The position numbers were made by a program, and so were the translations under genes. From Clostridia bacterium (GTDB lineage Bacteria; Bacillota; Clostridia; Christensenellales; Aristaeellaceae), in the NCBI GenBank assembly GCA_017936765.1, contig JAGBEX010000004.1:62001-126000 (forward strand): a stretch of DNA of 64,000 nt. Direction: 5' to 3'. The notes beneath the pieces were generated by a model, which worked only from the letters and a program-made list of their open reading frames with translations, was not told the DNA's origin and searched no databases. The number at the start of each line of letters is the position of its first letter. Positions within the stretch are counted from its first letter, which is position 1. Positions 15,261 to 24,408 of the stretch are shown here, one piece after another.

Positions 15261-16706
15261 TTATTCGATCTCCCGGGTGCTGATCAGCTGCCCGGCTTTA
15301 TCCGTTATCAGGCGAACGCCGCACTTCACGCGGTGCTTCTCCACGCCATTCACATACACGGCGGCCTCTGTGCCGTCGGACTCGATGCGGTAGGTATTTT
15401 CGCCCCAGACCTGCTCATAGGTATAGACCATACCGCTGCCCAGGCTGAACCACATCTGCCCCCGCACCATGGTCACGCCCCAGATGTGGGCGATGTATTC
15501 CAGCACGGAGAGCAGCGTGGGGCCGTAGCTGTCCTGGAACTCCTTGTCCGTATCCGGGGGCAGGGGTTCCTTGGTGTCCGGGTCAACGATGCTGGGCGCA
15601 GCGGTGAAGGGATCGAACTGCTGCACAAAGAGCAGCCCGCCGCCAAACACCGCATCGAAGAGCTTCTTGCCCAGCCGGGTGACGATCTTCTCGTACCCGT
15701 AGCGCTCCAGCGCCAGAATGGCACGCTGGTAGGTCAATCCCTCGCATTGGCCGGACCAGTTGTTTTCCGGCGCATTGCGGAAAGCCGGGTCATTCACCGC
15801 CACCGAGGGCAGGGGCAGGGGCGTCCAGAATTCATCGGGGTTCAGCAGATGCTCCTGCACAAAGCGTCCGGCCATGTCCGGGGCGATGGAACCCCAGTAC
15901 ATACAGCGCAGGGTGTTGTGGCAAAGTACGTCGATCACATTGCCGTGCCTGTCCTTGTCAAAGCAAGCACCCCGGGCATCATCCCACAGCTTTTCACGGA
16001 TGACCTGCGCCACGTCCGCGGCAGCGCAGCGCCACTTTTCAGCAGCCTGCTCATCACCGCGGATCAGGGCGATCTCCCGCAGGGTGTCCCGTGCCGCATA
16101 GGAGTAGGATGTCACGTCCATGGAGGCCATGGGAACGATGGTGGAACCCTCTGGCGGCACTTCCTCGGTGGCATAGTTGGGGGCATCGCCATAGCGAACG
16201 GCATTGTCCTCGCCGGTATCATATTTGCACCAGGATTCCAGAATGCCGTCGCCATTGGAATCACGGACGCGCCACAGGTAGGCGTCGAACCGCTCCAGGC
16301 AGTCGGCCAGCTGATTGAGGTAGTCCTCATCCTCACCGATCCAGTAGTACATATTTAGCGCCGACCAAGGGAAGCAGAACCCCTGGAACTTGTTGAACTG
16401 TGGCTCCACCGTTCCGTCGGCAAAGCCCTGGATGGAACCGGCCAGCCGGCCATCCGCCCGCTGGTGGCGCATAAAGAGGAGATGATTGTTCAGCGCGGCG
16501 GTGATGTTGTGCTTGGCGTACATCTCACCGCCCATGGGCTGGGTCTCCAGCCAGATCTTCTCATACCCGCCGCCCTCCACCAGCACCTGATCGCCCGCAA
16601 AGGTGTTCAGGTTGTTCAGGCATTTGCGCACAGCGGTATCGAAAAGCTGCTGCATTTTGGGGTTTTCGGCTTTGAAGTTAACGCTTGTTAAAGGAAGCAT
16701 CGGCAA
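15261..16706 (-). CDS. (alpha/alpha)6-barrel glycoside hydrolase-like protein
   Basis: A 481-aa protein resembling the trehalase/GH63-like helical-barrel glycosidases. Visible features are repeated helix pairs with Trp/Tyr-rich turns, WRVRDSNGDGILESW (a likely acidic substrate loop), and NNWSGQCEGLTYQRAILALERYGYEKI near the C-terminal half. A C-terminal beta segment (VYTYEQVWGENTYRIESDGTEAAVYVNG) follows. No signal peptide. First gene of the operon with GH10 and GH28, divergent from the ABC permeases. Likely trims imported plant oligosaccharides; bond specificity is unclear. Confidence 0.75.
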   Translation of the reverse strand: MPMLPLTSVNFKAENPKMQQLFDTAVRKCLNNLNTFAGDQVLVEGGGYEKIWLETQPMGGEMYAKHNITAALNNHLLFMRHQRADGRLAGSIQGFADGTVEPQFNKFQGFCFPWSALNMYYWIGEDEDYLNQLADCLERFDAYLWRVRDSNGDGILESWCKYDTGEDNAVRYGDAPNYATEEVPPEGSTIVPMASMDVTSYSYAARDTLREIALIRGDEQAAEKWRCAAADVAQVIREKLWDDARGACFDKDRHGNVIDVLCHNTLRCMYWGSIAPDMAGRFVQEHLLNPDEFWTPLPLPSVAVNDPAFRNAPENNWSGQCEGLTYQRAILALERYGYEKIVTRLGKKLFDAVFGGGLLFVQQFDPFTAAPSIVDPDTKEPLPPDTDKEFQDSYGPTLLSVLEYIAHIWGVTMVRGQMWFSLGSGMVYTYEQVWGENTYRIESDGTEAAVYVNGVEKHRVKCGVRLITDKAGQLISTREIE

Positions 16707-16864
16707 GCTCTCCTTTGACCTGTATTTTGCTGCCTATATTTTACGGCCAAACGGTTTTGATGGAAATAAGCGAAATTTTTGCATACGTCAAAAGTGTTGA
16801 AATACCAGCATTTTGGCAACATCAACAAAAATTTTGTGTCTTTCATCATCAATTAGCCCAATGA

Positions 16865-16870
16865 TATAAT
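16865..16870 (+). promoter_or_regulatory. possible -10 box of the sugar ABC operon
   Basis: TATAAT at 16865-16870, about 55 nt before the permease start. The expected -35 region (TTCATC at 16842-16847) is weak, which would fit an activator-dependent promoter. The 219-nt divergent region (16707-16925) is AT-rich and shows no ORF; the promoter of the minus-strand operon is not clear to me. Confidence 0.4.
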
Positions 16871-16925
16871 TATTACATCAAAATGACCGTGTCAACCGTA
16901 TCAAGATCGAATGGGAGTGATCACC

Positions 16926-17873
16926 TTGACGCCGATGCAATCCCGCCCCGTGTCCCGTCACAGCCTGGGATACCGCTTTCAGCGCTCCGTCCGCCGCGAC
17001 TGGCAGCTGTGGGTGCTGCTGATCCCCGCGCTGCTGTTCTTCCTCATTTTCTGCTATTTCCCGATGTATGGCGTGCAGATCGCCTTCCGCGATTACAAGG
17101 CCGCCTTTGGCATCACCGGCAGCAAGTGGGTGGGCCTGAAGCACTTTGAGGCTTTCTTCGATTCCTACTACTGCGGGCGTATGTTCCGCAATACCATTCT
17201 GCTGAACGTGTATGGCCTCATCTTCGGCTTCCCCATCCCGATCCTGATGGCCATCCTGCTCAACCAGCTGAACTCCAAGCGGTTCAAGGGCTTTACCCAA
17301 ACGGCTATCTACGTGCCGCACTTCATTTCCACGGTGGTGCTGGCAGGCATGATCTACCTGTTCTTCTCGCCTACCAGCGGCATCATCAACAAGCTGATCA
17401 CCTCCTTTGGCGGCGAGTCGATCTACTTCATGATCGAGGAAGGCTGGTTCCGGCCGTTGTTCATCGGCTCGGACATCTGGCAGAATGCCGGATGGAATAC
17501 CATCCTCTATATAGCCACGCTGACCAGCATCGATCCCCAGCTGTACGAGGCGGCCACCATCGACGGTGCTACCCGTATGCAGAAGATCCGCCACATCGAT
17601 ATCCCGCACCTGATCCCCATTGCGGTGATGATGCTGATCCTCAACTGCGGCTCCCTGCTTTCCTCTAACACGGATAAGGCGCTGCTTTTGCAAACCTCCG
17701 GCAACATCAAGACCTCCGACATCATTGGCGTGTATGTGTACAACACCGGCCTGGGCAAGGCGCAGTATTCCTACACCTCCGCCATTGGCCTGTGCCTGAA
17801 TGTGATCAACTTTGTGATCATCATGACGGTCAACGCCATTTCCCGTAAGCTCAGCGACATCAGCCTGTTCTAA
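16926..17873 (+). CDS. carbohydrate ABC transporter permease (LplB-like)
   Basis: About 315 aa with six membrane segments. The EAA loop, which docks the ATPase, is visible as YEAATIDGATRMQKIRHIDIP. The start is taken as TTG at 16926 because GGGAGTGA (16913-16920) is correctly spaced; the in-frame ATG at 16911 would overlap that site and ATG at 16935 is also possible. It belongs to the oligosaccharide permease type found with LplA-like binding proteins in Firmicutes. Pairs with the next permease and the binding protein. No ATPase gene lies in the operon, so a shared MsmX-like ATPase is expected elsewhere. Confidence 0.9.
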   Translation: MTPMQSRPVSRHSLGYRFQRSVRRDWQLWVLLIPALLFFLIFCYFPMYGVQIAFRDYKAAFGITGSKWVGLKHFEAFFDSYYCGRMFRNTILLNVYGLIFGFPIPILMAILLNQLNSKRFKGFTQTAIYVPHFISTVVLAGMIYLFFSPTSGIINKLITSFGGESIYFMIEEGWFRPLFIGSDIWQNAGWNTILYIATLTSIDPQLYEAATIDGATRMQKIRHIDIPHLIPIAVMMLILNCGSLLSSNTDKALLLQTSGNIKTSDIIGVYVYNTGLGKAQYSYTSAIGLCLNVINFVIIMTVNAISRKLSDISLF

Positions 17874-17891
17874 GAAAGGAGGAAGAGCGTT

Positions 17892-18824
17892 ATGGCCAAG
17901 ACGAAGGAAATGCACGGCGTGAAGGTTCGCGAGACCCGTGCCGATCAAGTATTCAACGTTGCCAACCTGGTTTTCTGGCTGGTTGTGCTGTTCGTGATCC
18001 TCTACCCCCTGTGGCTGATCCTCATCGCCTCCGTGTCCGATCCGGATGCTGTGCTGGCGGGCGAGGTCATCTGGTGGCCCAAGGGCTTCTCCTGGATGGG
18101 CTATGAGGCGGTTTTCCAGTATGACGAATTGTGGGGCAGCTACGCCAACTCCGTGTTCTACACCATCGGCGGCTCTGCCCTGAGCGTGGTGATCACCCTG
18201 GCGGCGGCCTATGCCCTGTCCCACAAGTTTGCCGGGAAAAAGTTCATCAACCTGGCCATCACCTTCACCATGTTCTTCTCCGGCGGCCTGATCCCCATTT
18301 TCCTGAACGTCCGCGATCTGGGCCTGTACAACACCCGCGCCATCATGATCCTGATGAACCTGGTGTCCGTGTGGAACCTGATGGTGGCCCGCACCTACAT
18401 CCAGTCCTCCATTCCCTACGAGCTTTATGAGGCTGCGATCATGGACGGTTCCAACCACTTTACCTACTTCATCAAGTGTGTGCTGCCCCTGTCCGGCACC
18501 ATTGTGGCCGTGCTGTGCGTGTACTACGGCGTGGCGCGCTGGAACGACTACTTCACGGGTCTGGTGTTCCTGCGCAACCGCGAATACTACCCGCTGCAGA
18601 CCATCCTGAAGGAGATCCTGGCCACCCTGTCCGTTTCGGCTGACAGCGATTCCTTCTTCGCCGCCTATGCCGATAACCTGGGCGGCCTGCAGGAAGCCAT
18701 GCGCAAGGCCGAGGTGGCCAAGTATTGCTGCATCGTGGTTTCCACCGTTCCCGCCGTGATCCTGTACATCTTCATGCAGAAGTACTTCGTCAAGGGCGTG
18801 ATGATCGGCTCCCTGAAGGGCTAA
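17892..18824 (+). CDS. carbohydrate ABC transporter permease (LplC-like)
   Basis: A 310-aa second permease with six membrane segments and an EAA loop (YELYEAAIMDGSNHFTYFIKCVLP). The N-terminus is a short basic tail before the first helix (VFWLVVLFVILYPLWLILIA). AAAGGAGG ends shortly before the ATG; the gene starts 18 nt after the first permease. It should form a heterodimer with that permease for oligosaccharide import. The divergent GH operon makes xylan- or pectin-derived sugars the likely cargo, which is inference. Confidence 0.92.
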   Translation: MAKTKEMHGVKVRETRADQVFNVANLVFWLVVLFVILYPLWLILIASVSDPDAVLAGEVIWWPKGFSWMGYEAVFQYDELWGSYANSVFYTIGGSALSVVITLAAAYALSHKFAGKKFINLAITFTMFFSGGLIPIFLNVRDLGLYNTRAIMILMNLVSVWNLMVARTYIQSSIPYELYEAAIMDGSNHFTYFIKCVLPLSGTIVAVLCVYYGVARWNDYFTGLVFLRNREYYPLQTILKEILATLSVSADSDSFFAAYADNLGGLQEAMRKAEVAKYCCIVVSTVPAVILYIFMQKYFVKGVMIGSLKG

Positions 18825-18889
18825 TCTTACGGATCGACCGCAGTCCGTTGTGGCTGCGTTCATCAAATATTGGAAAGGAGAACCCTACC

Positions 18890-20398
18890 ATGAAGAAAAT
18901 CGTATCCCTGTTGCTTGCTCTGATGATGCTCCTGGGCGGCGTTGCCGTTGCCGAGGAGAAGGTGCAGCTGACTGCCCTGCAGTGGGCCCTGGACAACCAG
19001 AGCGCCACCGACTTCAACGACATGTGGTATTTCCAGCAGATCGAGGAGAAGACCGGTGTGGACGTTGAGTTCCGCATGATCGGCGACGATGTGTGGAGCA
19101 CCCAGCTGAACCTGATGTTCTCTACCCCCAAGGAGATGGAAGACCTGATCATCCGCGGCTCCGTTGACGTGGAAGAGTACGGCGTGACCCAGGGCCTGCT
19201 GCTGCCCCTGGACGAGTACCTCACCGAGGAGATCATGCCCAACTACGTCAGCCGTCTGCCCCTGAACAACGCTGGCGATTCCATTCCCGCTTCTGACGGC
19301 AAGAGCTACTACATTGGCTACCTGATCGCCCAGAACGTGAACCACAACTCCACCTGGTACATCAACCCCGAGCTGCTCCAGCAGGTCGGCAAGGAAGTGC
19401 CTACCACCATCGAGGAGTATACCGAAGTGCTGCGCGCCTTCAAGGACGCTGGCGTGAAGTATCCCTATTCCTCCTCCAACTCCGACTACGGTGCTGAGCA
19501 TCTGTGGGCGCAGTTCGCCTCCTTCGGCGTGCCGCTGCAGATGTACACCTTCGCCACCATCGGCGAGGACGGCAAGGTCGTGTTTGTTGGCGATCTGCCC
19601 GGCTTCCGCGCCTGCTGCGAGTGGCTGCACACCCTGTACACCGAGGGCCTGATGGACAAGGAATGCCTGACCCAGGACTCCAACGTGTGGGCCAACAAGG
19701 TCAACGCCGGTGAGGTTGGCTCCTTCAACTACCTGCGCCTGATCAACACCGCCCTGGCCAACCCCGACACCATTCAGCACTTCGAATCCATGCTGCCTCC
19801 TGCCTCTGAGTACGGCGTGGCCGTTCCCCAGATCATGGAGATCCCCGAGCAGGGCGCTTACCTGACCTCCACCAACAACGATCCCGTGGCTTCCCTGAAG
19901 TGGATCGATGCTCAGCTGGACACCGAAATGATGATGACTGCCTCCAACGGTAAGCTGGGCGAGCAGATGATCGTCAACGATGCTGGCAAGTATGAGATCA
20001 TCAACGTGCCTGAGAACAACGGCCTGTACTCCTTCGTGCCTGTGGCCATGGGTCAGTTCTTCGCCCCCGGCGAGTACTACACCGAAGTGTACCAGATGGC
20101 TCCCCACCGCGTGGAGCGCTACGAAGACAGCCAGGCCTACGCCGCTGCCAACGTGCTGGAGAAGACCTCCTATGAGTACCTGACCAAGCTCTCCAAGATG
20201 GACAACGAGTCTTCCATCGAAGTCGCCAACATCAAGACCGAGCTGGAGAAGTTCATCAAGGAATCCGTGATCGAGTTCGTGAAGAACGGCGTGACCGACG
20301 AAAGCTGGAACGAGTTCTCCGAGACTGCCAAGGGCATCGGCTCCGAGAAGTATGTCAAGCTGTATCAGGAAGCTTACGACGCCTACCTGGCCAAGTAA
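18890..20398 (+). CDS. extracellular solute-binding protein of the sugar ABC system
   Basis: A 502-aa binding protein of the LplA type. The first 20 residues (MKKIVSLLLALMMLLGGVAV) form a signal peptide ending AVAEE. There is no lipobox cysteine, unlike most Gram-positive binding proteins, so membrane anchoring is not explained. The body carries motifs shared with the second binding protein downstream: TALQW.L, GSVDVEEYGV, LPLDEYL, and a C-terminal FVKNGVTDESW..F. AAAGGAG precedes ATG 18890. Codon choice is strongly biased to a few codons, consistent with very high expression. A terminator (20435-20477) separates it from the next operon. Confidence 0.9.
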   Translation: MKKIVSLLLALMMLLGGVAVAEEKVQLTALQWALDNQSATDFNDMWYFQQIEEKTGVDVEFRMIGDDVWSTQLNLMFSTPKEMEDLIIRGSVDVEEYGVTQGLLLPLDEYLTEEIMPNYVSRLPLNNAGDSIPASDGKSYYIGYLIAQNVNHNSTWYINPELLQQVGKEVPTTIEEYTEVLRAFKDAGVKYPYSSSNSDYGAEHLWAQFASFGVPLQMYTFATIGEDGKVVFVGDLPGFRACCEWLHTLYTEGLMDKECLTQDSNVWANKVNAGEVGSFNYLRLINTALANPDTIQHFESMLPPASEYGVAVPQIMEIPEQGAYLTSTNNDPVASLKWIDAQLDTEMMMTASNGKLGEQMIVNDAGKYEIINVPENNGLYSFVPVAMGQFFAPGEYYTEVYQMAPHRVERYEDSQAYAAANVLEKTSYEYLTKLSKMDNESSIEVANIKTELEKFIKESVIEFVKNGVTDESWNEFSETAKGIGSEKYVKLYQEAYDAYLAK

Positions 20399-20434
20399 TT
20401 CTGTCCGCAAGCGATTGACAAAGTAAAACCACCG

Positions 20435-20477
20435 CCGCCGGGGCGCCGTGACACGCGGTTCCCCGGCGGTTCTTTTT
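20435..20477 (+). terminator. terminator after the sugar ABC operon
   Basis: CCGCCGGGG (20435-20443) pairs with CCCCGGCGG (20461-20469), followed by TTCTTTTTC. It ends the permease/binding-protein operon. Confidence 0.75.
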
Positions 20478-20490
20478 CTTGCGTGCCACC

Positions 20491-20520
20491 TTGTTCTTGT
20501 TCCTTGTGCTGTGGTATAAT
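20491..20520 (+). promoter_or_regulatory. probable promoter of the sensor/Gld-like operon
   Basis: TATAAT at 20515-20520 with a poor -35 match (TTGTTC 20491-20496, 18-nt spacer). A weak -35 would suit positive control, perhaps by the AraC-type protein encoded in the same operon. Confidence 0.45.
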
Positions 20521-20584
20521 AAATACCAAGCTATACGTTTTGTCTCACAATCAAATGTCTTATATGTTATGGGGAGGGTCTTCC

Positions 20585-22144
20585 GTGCGCCAGATGAAAA
20601 GACTGTTCAAGGCATCCGTGCTGCTGCTTTGCTGCTTGCTGCTTGCAAGCTGCGCGCCCCAAAAGGCACAGGAAAACACCCCTGTAACGCTCACCGCCCT
20701 GCAATATGAGCTGGAGAACCAGGTCATCAATTTTTCCGATATGTGGTTCTATGACCAATTGGAGGATGAGACCAACGTCCATGTGGATTTTGTGGACGTG
20801 AAGGATGCGGACTGGGTGACCCGCATCAGCCTGATGTTTGCCTCCCGCAACTATACGGATATGATCCTCCGTGGTTCCCTGGACACCGAGGAATACGGCG
20901 TTGCCCAGCACCTGCTGGTTCCCCTGGATGAATACCTGGAAGAGCATATGCCCAACTACTTTGAGCGGCTTTCCGCCACGCCCGTTGGGAGCATGATCCC
21001 GTCCTCCGACGGCAACAGCTATTACATCGGCTTCCTGCTTTCCCAGAACATCACCACCGACGGCCATTTCTTCATCAACCGCAGCTGGCTGGATAAGCTG
21101 AACCTTTCCGTGCCTACCACCATCGACGAGCTGACCGAAGTCCTCCGCGCCTTCCGCGATGGCGACCCCAATGGCAACGGCCTGAAGGACGAGATCCCCT
21201 ATCAGGCTACCTTTGACGACAACAACACCGGCATTTACAACGTATTCAGCGCATGGGGCATCCCCATGAACATTGATTACGTTTTCATTCATGATGATGG
21301 CAGCATCCACTTTGCCCCGGAGGAGGACGGCTTCCGCCAGGGCGTGGAGTGGCTGCACCTGCTTTGCCGCGAAAAGCTGCTGGACATGGCCTGCATCACC
21401 CAGGGTTCCAACCTGTGGGGCGCCAAGGTCAACGAAGGTACGGCGGGCTATTTCAGCTACTGGCGGCTGAGCAACACCGTACTCCCGGCCGAACTGGCCG
21501 CTCAGTTTGAATGTATGCTGCCCGTAGCGGCGCAGGGCTATCCCGCCCGGCTGACCCGCCTCTCCGATGTGGTGGAGTTCGGCGCTTCCCTCACGGTGCA
21601 GAACAAGAATATCCCCGCCTCGCTCCGCTGGCTGGATGCCCAGATGGACACCGAGACCATGCTGGTCAGCCAGAACGGCCCCATGGGCGATATGCTCAGC
21701 CTGAACGACGACGGCCGCTACGAGGTGGTTTATGTTCCCGAGACCAACGAGCTTTACAGCATTGTGCCTGTGATCTGCGGGCAGTTCTTTGCCCCGGCGG
21801 AGTATTATGAGCGCGTTTATGTCCCCGCGCCCCACCGTGAAGAAAAAACCAGATACAGCAAAATGTACGATGCGGCGGACGTGCTGGAAAAGGAGTCCTA
21901 CCGCACCCTGACCTATGCCATGCCCATGACCAGCAGCGAGTCGGCACGGCTGCTTCAGCTGCACACCCAGCTGAAGACCGCCATCGACCGGGCGCTGGTG
22001 GATTTCATGACCAACGGCGTGACCGATGAAAGCTACGCCGCCTTTGAGCAGAGCCTGAAGGACATCGGCTCCGAGGAATACAAGGCCATCTATCAGGCGG
22101 CCTATGACCGCTATCTGACCCGGCAGGAGGTGGCTGCACAATGA
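20585..22144 (+). CDS. lipoprotein solute-binding protein coupled to the AraC sensor
   Basis: About 519 aa. A signal peptide ends in a clear lipobox (LLLASC), so it is lipid-anchored outside the membrane. The body is a paralogue of the upstream binding protein (shared TALQYELENQ, GSLDTEEYGVAQHLLVPLDEYL, FMTNGVTDESY). GTG 20585 is preferred as start because GGGGAGGG ends 7 nt upstream; ATG 20594 is the alternative. No permease accompanies it. Its stop overlaps the start of the membrane AraC regulator by 4 nt, so the two are probably made together. This supports a sensing role, presenting sugar to the regulator, over import. That is inference. Confidence 0.85.
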   Translation: MRQMKRLFKASVLLLCCLLLASCAPQKAQENTPVTLTALQYELENQVINFSDMWFYDQLEDETNVHVDFVDVKDADWVTRISLMFASRNYTDMILRGSLDTEEYGVAQHLLVPLDEYLEEHMPNYFERLSATPVGSMIPSSDGNSYYIGFLLSQNITTDGHFFINRSWLDKLNLSVPTTIDELTEVLRAFRDGDPNGNGLKDEIPYQATFDDNNTGIYNVFSAWGIPMNIDYVFIHDDGSIHFAPEEDGFRQGVEWLHLLCREKLLDMACITQGSNLWGAKVNEGTAGYFSYWRLSNTVLPAELAAQFECMLPVAAQGYPARLTRLSDVVEFGASLTVQNKNIPASLRWLDAQMDTETMLVSQNGPMGDMLSLNDDGRYEVVYVPETNELYSIVPVICGQFFAPAEYYERVYVPAPHREEKTRYSKMYDAADVLEKESYRTLTYAMPMTSSESARLLQLHTQLKTAIDRALVDFMTNGVTDESYAAFEQSLKDIGSEEYKAIYQAAYDRYLTRQEVAAQ

Positions 22145-24408
22145 AGCAATACTTCCGGCGACTCCGTTCCTCTGCGTTTGCTCGCTTTGCGCTGTCCTAT
22201 GTGCTGATCCTGGCCATTGTGCTGGCGTGCATGTTTGCTTACATTTTCTTTTATGTGGAGCGCGAGGTGAAGGAGAACACCCTCAACAGCCATGTGAACC
22301 GCCTCAGCCGCATTGCCTACCAGCACGAGGACTATTTGACCACCATTCTCAACAGCGCTGTGCAGATGGGGCTTTCCCCGGACATTCAGCCCTTTGAGTT
22401 TGACCAGTCCCCCCAGAAGGCCTACGAGCTTTTGCAGCAGATGGCGCCCTATGCGGTGACCAACAGCTTCTGCGACCAGATGTTCCTTTGCTTTGCCGGG
22501 GACGATTACCTCTATTCGCCCTCCAGCTCCCTGCCCCTGGAAATGTTCCTGAACCTGGTGCGCTACGAGCATGTGTCCCCGGAGGAATTGCAGGCCATGA
22601 TCCGCGCCCCCGGCGCCATGACCCTGCTGCCTGCCCAGCGGGTGGAGTCCACGCTGATCGACGGCAACGCCACCGACATGGTGACCATTCTGGCACCCCT
22701 GGGCGCCAGCGCTGCCTCCAGCAAGGGTACGATGATCTTCATGCTCGGCGAGCATGTGTATCGCACCATGTTTGCCGATGCCATCGAGGACATCAACAAC
22801 ACCTACATCATTCACAATGGAAAGGTGCTGATCAGCAGCACCGACCTGGACGTTCCCCAGGAAGTGATTTTGTCCAACCTGAGCGCAGGGAGCGCCTACC
22901 ACAGCGACGCTATCACCTGGAATGGCGAAAAGTGGTACCTGCTCAACCTGCCCAGCAGCACCTGGGATCTGAACTACGTTACGCTGCTGCGTGCCAGCGC
23001 CATCATCCAATCCACCCGTCGCAGCATGGTGAGCGCCACCCTGCTGGTGGCAGGGATTGGCATCGTGGGTCTGCTGGTGGCGCTGCTGCTGGCCAGGCGC
23101 AACGCACGTCCCATTCGGGAGATCGCCTCCATGCTCCCCTGCAAGGAGGGTGTGATGGACGAGTTCTCCTCCATCCAGACGGGCATCCGGGAGCTGAGCG
23201 CCCGCAACACCGACCTCATCACCCGCCTGGAGCGCTCCCTGCCCATGCAGCGCCACGATTTTGTGGTGCAGTTCATGAAGGGACGCTATCAGGCCCGGGA
23301 GGACGTGGTGGCTGCCGCCGCTGCCCTGGGCATGAGCATCGACCGGCCGTATTACGCCATCATCCTCCACGGTATGCAGACCCAGGGCGACAACCAGCCC
23401 TTCGACCTGCGCAAGCCGCCCTTTGACGGCATTCCCGGCACGGCAGCCTTCGGCGTGGAGCTGATGGCCATCAAGGCCCACCTGTACCTGGTGTTCTCCG
23501 ATACCCGCGAGGCCATTGTGCGATTGGCTGAGGTGATCCACCAGCAGAGTACAGAGCGCTATGGCCATGCCGTGGTGGCGCTTTCGGACGTGCAGACGGA
23601 CTTCGCCGATGCGCCCAGCGCCTATCTGGAGGCGGCCACCGCCTTTGACAACCGCTTCGTGATGGACGACAGCCAGCTTTTGTCCTACGCCTCCATTTCC
23701 ACCAGCATCGAGGACATTCTGCCCCAGGCCCGCCGCCTGACCGACGCCATCGACCAGGCGCTGTCCCTGCGGGATCACGCCCGCCTGTCCGGCCGCATCG
23801 ACGACCTTTTGAACTTCCTGCGCCACACCAATATGTCTGCCTTTGCCTTCCGGCTGATCTACAACGACGCCATCGACAAGCTGCTGCGCCGCCATGCGGT
23901 GACCTATGCCTCCGGCCAGAGCGTGATGGCGTATTACGACATTTTCACCCTGTCCTCCTGCCAGTCCATCGACGACCTGGATCAGCTGCTGCGCCGCCTG
24001 TGCGCCTCCATCATCGATGCTCCTGTGGCCGATGCAACCGCCCTTGTGGCCGAGGAGACGCCCAGCGTTATCAGCCAGGTGGCGGACTATATGCGGGTGC
24101 ATTTTGCCGACCCGGAACTGTCCATCAGCGCCATTGCCGAGGCCTTTGAAATGCCCACCGCCCGGCTCTCCCTGGCCTTTAAGGACGAGATGCACATGTC
24201 CCCCCTGGAATACCTGACCCTCCTGCGGGTGGAGCGCTCCAAGGAGCTGCTGGCGGCCACGGAAATGTCCATCAAGGAGATCGCAGCGGAGGTGGGCTAT
24301 TACGACGCGTCCAGCTTCATTCGCCGCTTTAAGCAAATGACCGGTGCCACACCCCTGCAATACCGCCGCAGCAAGGAGGAGAGCAACGATGCCCATGCTG
24401 ACAGTTGA
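22141..24408 (+). CDS. membrane-bound AraC-family regulator with extracellular sensor domain
   Basis: A 755-aa one-component receptor. A first membrane helix (~18-38) is followed by an extracellular Cache-like region (~40-285), a second helix (LLVAGIGIVGLLVALLLA, ~300-318), a cytoplasmic linker and middle domain. A C-terminal AraC DNA-binding domain holds two helix-turn-helices (SISAIAEAFEMPTARLSLAFK and SIKEIAAEVGYYDASSFIRRF). No receiver or kinase domain is present. It overlaps the lipoprotein gene by 4 nt and the ABC ATPase gene by 20 nt. It likely senses a carbohydrate outside and activates this operon or the neighbouring hydrolase operons. Confidence 0.9.
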   Translation: MKQYFRRLRSSAFARFALSYVLILAIVLACMFAYIFFYVEREVKENTLNSHVNRLSRIAYQHEDYLTTILNSAVQMGLSPDIQPFEFDQSPQKAYELLQQMAPYAVTNSFCDQMFLCFAGDDYLYSPSSSLPLEMFLNLVRYEHVSPEELQAMIRAPGAMTLLPAQRVESTLIDGNATDMVTILAPLGASAASSKGTMIFMLGEHVYRTMFADAIEDINNTYIIHNGKVLISSTDLDVPQEVILSNLSAGSAYHSDAITWNGEKWYLLNLPSSTWDLNYVTLLRASAIIQSTRRSMVSATLLVAGIGIVGLLVALLLARRNARPIREIASMLPCKEGVMDEFSSIQTGIRELSARNTDLITRLERSLPMQRHDFVVQFMKGRYQAREDVVAAAAALGMSIDRPYYAIILHGMQTQGDNQPFDLRKPPFDGIPGTAAFGVELMAIKAHLYLVFSDTREAIVRLAEVIHQQSTERYGHAVVALSDVQTDFADAPSAYLEAATAFDNRFVMDDSQLLSYASISTSIEDILPQARRLTDAIDQALSLRDHARLSGRIDDLLNFLRHTNMSAFAFRLIYNDAIDKLLRRHAVTYASGQSVMAYYDIFTLSSCQSIDDLDQLLRRLCASIIDAPVADATALVAEETPSVISQVADYMRVHFADPELSISAIAEAFEMPTARLSLAFKDEMHMSPLEYLTLLRVERSKELLAATEMSIKEIAAEVGYYDASSFIRRFKQMTGATPLQYRRSKEESNDAHADS

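Noticed and set aside
16707..16925. catabolite-control (cre) operator between the divergent sugar operons
   Set aside because: I looked for a TGNAANCGNTNNCA-like palindrome and did not find a convincing match.
22111..24396. 761-aa minus-strand open frame opposite the AraC receptor
   Set aside because: Same antisense composition artefact.
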